A stretch of DNA of 64,000 nucleotides from Toxoplasma gondii ME49 (Eukaryota > Apicomplexa > Conoidasida > Eucoccidiorida > Sarcocystidae). The DNA lies in assembly GCF_000006565.2 (NCBI RefSeq), contig NC_031475.1, forward strand, positions 1,199,535-1,263,534. The letters run 5' to 3'. The first letter of the stretch is position 1. Each line of letters starts with the position of its first letter. Both the position numbers and the translations under genes were made by a program. Below are positions 57,301 through 64,000 of this stretch, piece by piece. The notes below the pieces were generated by a model that saw nothing but the letters and a program-made list of their open reading frames with translations, was not told the DNA's origin and ran no database searches.

Positions 57301-59570
57301 GCACTGCTTCGGCCGTCGCTGAAAACGACATCACAGGAGAAGAGAAAGAGAAGGCCGATCGTGTGGTAAGGATGTGATGAACACACTGGCTTGGCTTTTG
57401 TCTTATCGCAAACCGTGGAAGACAAGACGAATGGCGTACAGAGGCTTCGTTCGTGGATTGGGGGTCTGTCATATTTCGCGTTTCTCACACTCCTTCGCTT
57501 CATCTTTGTCGCCGCCTGTTTATGTCTCGTGTGCTCGCTGGCGCCTCGCTCGGGGCGGAGCCTCTGGCCACAGGGCGGCCCTGGCTACGTGGGGAAGATG
57601 GATTGGAGGTAGAGAGACTTTAGGTCTCGTTTTCCTCTCCTGGGGTTCGCGTCGGGATAGGCGCAACTGGATGAGGCAGCTCGGTGACGCCGGTCGTCGG
57701 TAGTTTCAGCAGTCTTTCTTCACCAACACTCTGAAGAGAACACAGTGAGGTTCTCGCCACCTTTCTGTCTCTGGATTGCTGCTTATCCCGAACTGATGAT
57801 GCGTGCGTTTTCTTCGTTGTTTGTCGCTTTCGGACTCCTTCGTTCGTCTCTTGAGGACAAGGTCGAACAGAGGTTGACGCGTCCCGGGTCTGATGGGTCG
57901 CTGCTGGGTCGCCCTGCATCTTGAGAGACGACGAACGCACCGAGCTGTTTCGTCGGACCCTGGCTATATGGCTTTCTTTTAAAACATTGTCTGTCTTCCC
58001 AGACGCGCGAACAGAAAGAAGAACGGGAGAGCGCGACCTACGCTGGTTGGGAAGTCGGTAGTCTCCTCATGGATGCTTTGGGCGAGGGAGTCTTGGTGGA
58101 CTTGCCAGCTCTTTCCCTACCGCGACAAATCCGCCTCGGATTCAATCTCCTTCAGGTGAGTGACTGGCGGCGGGGGAGGGCGAAGGTGTGCGGGGAGAGA
58201 AAGGAAGAGGGACAAAGGGCAAAGCGGAGTGTGAGATACTAGGAAGGCGTTTACGGTTCAGATGAATCTCGGGTCTGGTCCATGTTGCCTTTTGCTCGCA
58301 TGCAGGCGTGCAGACTTAGAAACACGAAGACGGAGTTCATCTCATGTCCCTCATGTGGGCGCACGCTGTTCGACATTCAGGTGAGCTCGCCGCCCTTGTG
58401 TTGGGGTCTCTTTTCCTCTGTTGTTGCTGAGGTCACCGATCGTGTCTCCTGTTTCCTTCCGCCGTTCAAAGCTTCGTTCCCTTCTTCGCTCGAACCGATC
58501 CCCGGCCGTTTTCTGGCACTCTTTATATGGGCGTCGATTCCTGCTTTCTCGTCTCCCGAGGGTTTGTGTCCTTTCGATCCACGTCTCCGATGTCCGTCGC
58601 TGCATATGCCGAATCGCGCAAGCCTCCTTGTTTTTGTCTCTGGAGATTTTTACAGAGTCTCGCGAGAGGCACACAACTTGCATTTGATGCTTCGGCGAGG
58701 CGCCATCCAACGTTGCTGTTTGTGTCGAAAAGCAAAGCGTTGCCGTTCGACTTTGTGCATTTGTTTTTTAGAAAGTCTCGGCGGAAATCAGGAGGCGCAC
58801 GGGGCACTTGCCGGGCGTGACGATTGCAGTCATGGGGTGCATCGTGAACGGCGTAGGCGAAATGGCAGACGCAGATTTCGGCTATGTTGGCGGCGCGCCA
58901 GGAAAGGTGAGGAGAGTGTGGGTTTCGGCACAGAGAACTCTTTGGGGTCAAAGAAGAAAATCGGAGGAAAGATACAGAGGAACGGAGTGCGTGAAAGGCG
59001 ACGGAGGACAGGCGGGGAGAGCACGAGGCGCCGACACCGGCGAAGAAGGAACAGACACAGGAGGCGAAAAACCCGAAAAGGGTCCTCTATAGGCTTAGGA
59101 GCGACGACGAACACAACCCGTATACCAGCCAGACGGAGAGAAGATATTCGACAGCGGGAATCTAGACGAGGTGGCGATGAGCGAACGCAGAAGAGACGAC
59201 AGAATCAACGGATCCAATCTGCTTCCTCTGTCACTTCAGATTCGTCTCCTTCACAGATTGCGTTGCACGTTTTTTCATCCCTGGTTCCCTACTTCTACGC
59301 TCTCTCCTCTTCTGGTGTGTGCCTGTCGCGCCCGCGATATCGGCCGCGCGTGACGCTCCGTAGCGTTCGGACCTTCTCTAGCAATCTGCCCCTTTGGGGT
59401 GTCTCTTGTGGCTCTTCGCGGGCTTGGTTTTCCAGGTGGATTTGTATGTGAAGAAGAAAGTGGTGAAGCGGGGCATTTCCAGTGCCGAGGCCTGCGACGC
59501 TCTCGTCGACCTCATCAAGCAGCATGGCAGGTGGGTCGACCCGCCGAAGGAGATGGCCGAGGGAACGTGA
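51306..59570 (+). CDS. gcpE: 4-hydroxy-3-methylbut-2-enyl diphosphate synthase, apicoplast (IspG/GcpE)
   Basis: Eleven exons, all in phase: 51306-52553, 53148-53249, 53749-54077, 54404-54636, 55078-55730, 56108-56635, 57105-57365, 58003-58155, 58306-58380, 58772-58906 and 59436-59570; 1,283 residues. The enzyme converts MEcPP to HMBPP, the penultimate MEP-pathway step to isoprenoids, in the apicoplast. Seen: [64 protein letters not shown] and [15 protein letters not shown]; the C-terminal [4Fe-4S] domain has Cys1183, Cys1186, Cys1217 and Glu1224 with bacterial-like spacing, ending HGRWVDPP as in plants. Exons 5-8 encode the extra central domain of plant and Plasmodium enzymes, with disordered inserts. 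The ~385-residue leader has hydrophobic stretches at 118-142 and 179-193, compatible with a recessed signal plus transit peptide. Intron 1 has a GC donor. Confidence 0.97.
52980..53012. repeat. Short (TA)n tract in gcpE intron 1
   Basis: A run of alternating TA inside the GC-AG intron 52554-53147. No other feature is seen in that intron. Confidence 0.85.
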
Positions 59571-62500
59571 GGGGAGCCGTCTGGCTTTTCCCCTCTCTCC
59601 TTCTCTTTTTCGTCTCGCGCGTCCTCGCTTGCCTCGGATATGTTCTCTCCCTTGTTTCGCCTCTTGTTCTCTCTCTCCTGTTCCCTCTCGTGGTCTCTGG
59701 CACTGGCACCAACAGAGCCCACAGACGAGAGGCTTTGCAGAGGAGACAGGAAGGGAAAGGAAGCGAGAAGAACAGCCGGAAAGAAGGTGGATGCTGGTGA
59801 AGCGTAGATGGCACAGACGCGACCCAGAGCGAATGGTCAAGAAGGGGAATCCGGCCCACATGTGCGAGGGACAATGGCCATCATCGAGAGAACTGAGACA
59901 GAAACATTTCGGCAACAACGAAGAGCGAACAGACGAAAGACAGGACAAAAACGGCGGATACGAGGCATCGAAGGAGAGAGCGGGCCGAAGCGCATGTAGG
60001 CTGGCCGCGGCCGGAGTCGAGACGCAAGGCATTTGGGTTTCCACGCGTTACAGGTAACCTCGGCTCTTCAGCCTGTGGGTCGCGAAGTCGTGGAAAAACC
60101 GTGTCGTCTCACGAACTGAGGGAGACTCAGGAAGGCGCCACCCCGGGCGCAGATCTTGCAAACAGTGGAGTTCCTAAACTGCCAAAGCGACCAGTTTTCG
60201 GGAGACGGCCGCCGACACTTGGAGCCACGAGAGCGCCAAATTTATTCTGGAGTATGTTCAAGAGAGAAACAACAGGCGCGACGCGCACTTGGGGGTGTGT
60301 GTCTGCGAAACGTTCTGGAATCACTTCAAGACAGAGTCTATCAAGAACAACTGACAAACACGGTAGTCGGTGTCTCTCACCACCACAAGGAACCAGGCGT
60401 AGTCAAATGCCGTGCATGTTTAGTTGTGGGCATAGTATGGCGTGAAGAAATAGCCTCGTACATGGTCTGGCACTGCTCGTATTACTCTCGCTAGTGCTCA
60501 TAGGGGAAGCGTTTTCCATGTTGCGTGCGACCCTGACCGGGGTGAATTCCGCCATTCACACGAAACGCTAAAAACACAAGACTGTCGGCGGACAAGAGAC
60601 AAAGAACTGGAAGAATAAAACGAATGCGGCTTAACGAGACATGCCACTGTTCAGCTGTCTACAAGGTTTTACGGCACCAGGCCATGATTCACGAGTGCCA
60701 CCGTGTCCGTGACTGCAATCGTGGCGTCTTCTTACGTTACGAACAGTGTGTTCAAGATTAGTTTCGTGCACTCATTTTGATGTCTAGCTTGTTGGAAGCA
60801 GGACAGTGGGATAGCTCTTAAGCACAATGCAGGCCTGGGTACTGAATCAAGGAGCGTGAACACTGTAGTTCTGTTGCATTACACCCTTTTGTGTATATTT
60901 GAGGAACCACCATTTGTACACAAGGTATACAAATATCACGACATTGACTTCGGAGACTGCTTCTTAATGTTGGTCGAAGTAAACGAAATCTACGGCTGCT
61001 GGACAGCTCCCTTTCTGAGTTTGGCCATTTTACTCAGCAGACCCAAAACGTCGACAGAACACTGGATTGTCTCTCTCGTTTCAAGGGTGCTATTCTGCAA
61101 TTATACAAGAAGAGTTCACAAATGAGAGAATGATGTAAGATGCCGCGATAGGTCTTCGAGAAACACGTCGTGCTGACGTGGAGAGACGCGGGCGAATGAA
61201 GGCCCGTAGTTTCCTGCTCTTGTGTCTTGTTAAACGCGGCACTCGCGCGAGTGGGTGAGTTTGTGTCTCCGCCTGCTTGCATTCCTGGCAAGTAATGTTC
61301 AGAACAGCAACCATGTCGCGTTTAAAAAAACGTTAGACCCCTGTGTAGTGGACTTGCGCGGTGCGGTGGAGCATTCCCGTTTCGCTGTCTCGCTCAAATT
61401 CGCTCGTGGATTCTCAGGTCCCCTCGCGACCCAGTCAGCCAGAAGCGAATGACGAGAGACACGCACGCTTTTGGCACATTTTTTTTTACGATCTTCATGA
61501 AGGGTGGGTATGTCGATGCAAATAGATGTTAGCCTTTGTTGGCTGCATGCGTTGCCGGAATAAACGCTACTGTTGGTTGGTGCTTGCCAGCTCCTTCGTG
61601 TCGCTGGCCTGACCTTGTTATACAGACGGCGATGTCAACTGTTTAGGCGGTTTGGGCGAACATGTCAGTGAGAGTAGAAAAGATGATGCCCACTTGTGCA
61701 TCTAGCCGGGTGTCGTATGACACATGTTAGACGTTCATGTTCCGGCTAAGCATCCATTTGCTTTGAAACAGACTTTCCTGATTGCTAAAAGGCAGGGGCG
61801 CCCGCGACCCGCGAGTGAACTGTACGCAAGAATCATGCTGAGAGTGCAGTGATAATGCTAACCAGACAGAGCAGATACGCCGAAACCGGTGAACGAAACA
61901 ACCGGGGCACTGATGTTGGAGAGTCGAACACCCAAGAGGGAGCAAATTGAAAACTTCTTTAAAAAAACGAGTTGCCGGTTTTTGCATGCACTGCCGTTAG
62001 GTGTCAGAAAACCCCGGCGTGCAAAACTCCCCGCATGACGAAGTTCTGAAAATCATTTTGTGCCCCGTTACGTCGACACCACGTTATGCGTACATATGCA
62101 TGTTTATTTACACCTATTATGTATATGTATACATCTATACACGCACGTTGGGGGTGTTGCCGCTCTGTTTCGTCGTCACATGAATCGAAACTTAAACACA
62201 GATGTATCCGCATGCGTGTATCTTTATAGAGGTAACAAATAAACGCGTAGACACAGGCCCCAGAATGGAGATTGACGACCAACTAGGTCGCGAGTGTCTC
62301 TCCCTTGGAAAGTTCTGCGGAGCTTCAAAGAACGCTTTCGATGGCAAAAGTCTTCGTCAGCCACCGTCTGCTCTCGCAGATGCCTTGAGCGAAGCATGTT
62401 GGGCTTGGCCGCAGAGCAGCGCTTACGGCTTACATGCGCTGATTCAACTCGTTCTGGTTTCACGTTGTCTTCAAGACTGCAAGCTTTCCTGTCTCACACA

Positions 62501-62771
62501 AAATACTGTCTCGCGATGCTTCGGGGACCAAAACGCACGTTCCTGCATGCACCCAAGGGTCGTGAGTCGCTTCCAGGAGTCTCTGCATCGTCACGTCTTG
62601 GACCGCGGCTCGGCCGCCTAGTATCCCTCCCTTCTTCGACGGTGGACTCCCCTCAGACGCTGTGGCTCTTTCCCCGCGCCCTGTTGCCTCTGTCCTCGCG
62701 CTTGGGCCTCTCCTGGCTCCGTCTTCACCCTGCAGCCGCCCGCTTTTCCCTTCCGTCGCGTTGCCCCTGGC
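59571..62771. other. Convergent intergenic region
   Basis: Lies between the gcpE stop (plus) and the stop of the partial minus-strand gene. Expected to contain both 3' untranslated regions. Apart from short TA-rich words near 62090-62140, no repeat, RNA gene or conserved coding sequence is seen. The plus-strand open frame starting at 62294 reads through the minus-strand gene and looks like its shadow. Confidence 0.45.
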
Positions 62772-64000
62772 TTAGCGCTCTGTTTCGTTTTCTTGTCCTG
62801 AAGCCGAGAGGAGAGGCGGCGCGGTGCAGGCAAATCCTTCGGAAACAGTTGTCTCTCGGCTCGTTGGATGTGCGTCCACGACGGCGACGTTCTCTCCCTT
62901 TCCTTCTTCCCGGTTCTCGTCGCATCTCGCTGCCTCCACGGTATCCGCTTCGCTTTCCACTGCTTGTCTTTCCTTATCTCTCTCCAGGCCACTGCTTTGA
63001 TTCTGTAACTCTACATCGTCTCTCGCCCAACCGGCCTCTTCTTCTCGCGCTCCTTCAACTCCACACCTTGGACCGCCTGCCCACATGCGGTGTTGCCTTT
63101 GAGAAGCGTCGTTGTCGCTGATGTCCTCGGACGCATGCAACGACCCTGGACCCTGCACGAACGAGCTGGACGCTTCTCGCTCTGCAACGGGCGTCTCGGA
63201 GACACTTCGCTCCACCGCGCCTACTGAGGAACTCAGCAGAGCCCCAGTGGTCCTGCGTTGCCCCTCTGGTAAGGCCACTGTCTGCGCCGAAGACCCGCGC
63301 GGCCCTGCCGCTGCCGCGCGGTCTGTCGCCAAAGAAGCCTCACGGCTTCCACGGCATGCAGTGACCTTACGAGCTGCGGGAGAAGGCTCCAAAGAGTTGG
63401 CGCCCTCATCATCGTCGCTCCACGCGAGAGTCGGCTGGGCAGAGGAACCCTGTCCGTTTTTCTCTTCACCCGTCCCCACACTTCCACCCTGTCTCCTCTC
63501 GCCGTGGCCTCGCCCTGAAACGCCACTCTGTGCATGCGTGGAGCCTCCACCTCGACCGGGGAAGCCGCGAGGCTTGCCAGTAGCGTAAAGCGCCGGCGCA
63601 GGCAAAGTGGAAACGGAGGCACCGTTGCAAGAGGCGCCGCCGTTGCAGAAAGCCGCCTTGGCGTCATCGCGCTGGGCGCGAAACTGCCCCCCTGCGAGGT
63701 TGTTCGGTAATTCTCGATGCTTCACGCCTCCAGAGACCGGCGACAATCCAGTCGCCAGGAGCATCGCGCGACCATCGCCTCCATTTGCATGCGCGACGAC
63801 AGTGGACGCTGCCATGGCCTTCCGCGCCACTCCAATCCCTGGCGACGGAGTCTCCTTTCCGGCGTGGGCGAGCGGGAGACGCCTGTGCATCTCAACTAGC
63901 GACGCTCCGACCGCGCTCGCACCTCCGCCGGTCCAGGGCCCCAGACCTCCGCAGGCGCCCCCGTTCCGCTCCAGGCGTAGACCATGCAGAGACTTTACAA
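62772..64000 (-). CDS. Partial low-complexity hypothetical protein, continues past right edge
   Basis: One minus-strand frame is open from the window edge at 64000 to a stop at 62772, about 409 codons, so its 5' end lies outside the window. A Met codon at 63890 is available but the frame stays open upstream of it. The product is rich in Ala, Gly, Ser, Glu and Arg with acidic patches (WSDDDEGAN, SEDISDNDA), typical of disordered regions in coccidian proteins. No domain is recognised. The opposite frame is Leu/Arg/Ser-rich, as expected of a shadow. It may be one exon of a larger gene. Confidence 0.5.
   Translation of the reverse strand, partial: VKSLHGLRLERNGGACGGLGPWTGGGASAVGASLVEMHRRLPLAHAGKETPSPGIGVARKAMAASTVVAHANGGDGRAMLLATGLSPVSGGVKHRELPNNLAGGQFRAQRDDAKAAFCNGGASCNGASVSTLPAPALYATGKPRGFPGRGGGSTHAQSGVSGRGHGERRQGGSVGTGEEKNGQGSSAQPTLAWSDDDEGANSLEPSPAARKVTACRGSREASLATDRAAAAGPRGSSAQTVALPEGQRRTTGALLSSSVGAVERSVSETPVAEREASSSFVQGPGSLHASEDISDNDASQRQHRMWAGGPRCGVEGAREEEAGWARDDVELQNQSSGLERDKERQAVESEADTVEAARCDENREEGKGENVAVVDAHPTSRETTVSEGFACTAPPLLSASGQENETER

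Noticed and set aside
62294..63121. Plus-strand frame of 275 codons
   Set aside because: Its Leu/Arg/Ser-rich composition is typical of the complement of a disordered minus-strand coding region, and the minus-strand frame is longer and open to the edge.
1..64000. tRNA, rRNA or transposon genes anywhere in the window
   Set aside because: A by-eye scan for TTCRA-type box B motifs, rRNA-like blocks, terminal repeats and transposase or reverse-transcriptase motifs gave nothing convincing. A tRNAscan or Rfam search would be decisive.

Overview
The window is nuclear DNA of a coccidian apicomplexan, most likely Toxoplasma gondii or a close relative (Hammondia, Neospora). The evidence is long intron-rich genes with GT-AG (and two GC-AG) introns, very long low-complexity extensions rich in Ser, Pro, Arg and Glu around conserved domains, (TA)n and polypurine/polypyrimidine tracts in introns and promoters, many GCATGC-type words, and an apicoplast-type isoprenoid enzyme with a long leader. 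Species is an inference. No RNA genes, bacterial operons, CRISPR or insertion sequences were seen.

Exon models were built by hand by matching splice sites, reading phase and family homology. From left to right: (1) minus strand 2990-1130, a membrane-anchored, catalytically degenerate cyclophilin; (2) plus 4620-8112, an EngB/YihA-type GTPase with an organellar-type leader; (3) minus 13130-10463, an ABHD17-type alpha/beta hydrolase with a complete triad; (4) plus ~16085-16525, a roadblock dynein light chain; (5) plus 17844-18814, a predicted secreted protein made of 34 tandem proline-spaced hexapeptides, unrecognised; (6) plus 20432-31459, a ~2,500-residue protein with a split PX domain and a C-terminal coiled coil; (7) minus 40172-33919, dymeclin; (8) minus 47990-42867, an unrecognised ~1,130-residue basic and coiled-coil protein; (9) plus 51306-59570, IspG/GcpE in 11 exons, an apicoplast MEP-pathway enzyme; (10) minus, entering from the right edge and ending at 62772, a partial low-complexity protein.

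The genes are independent eukaryotic units, not an operon. Themes recur: two products are expected to serve endosymbiotic organelles (GcpE, EngB-like GTPase), and several belong to endomembrane or lipid-anchor biology (dymeclin, ABHD17 hydrolase, PX protein, membrane-tethered cyclophilin). The most novel items are the hexapeptide-repeat secreted protein, the cyclophilin that lost its catalytic residues, the orphan coiled-coil protein and the PX giant.
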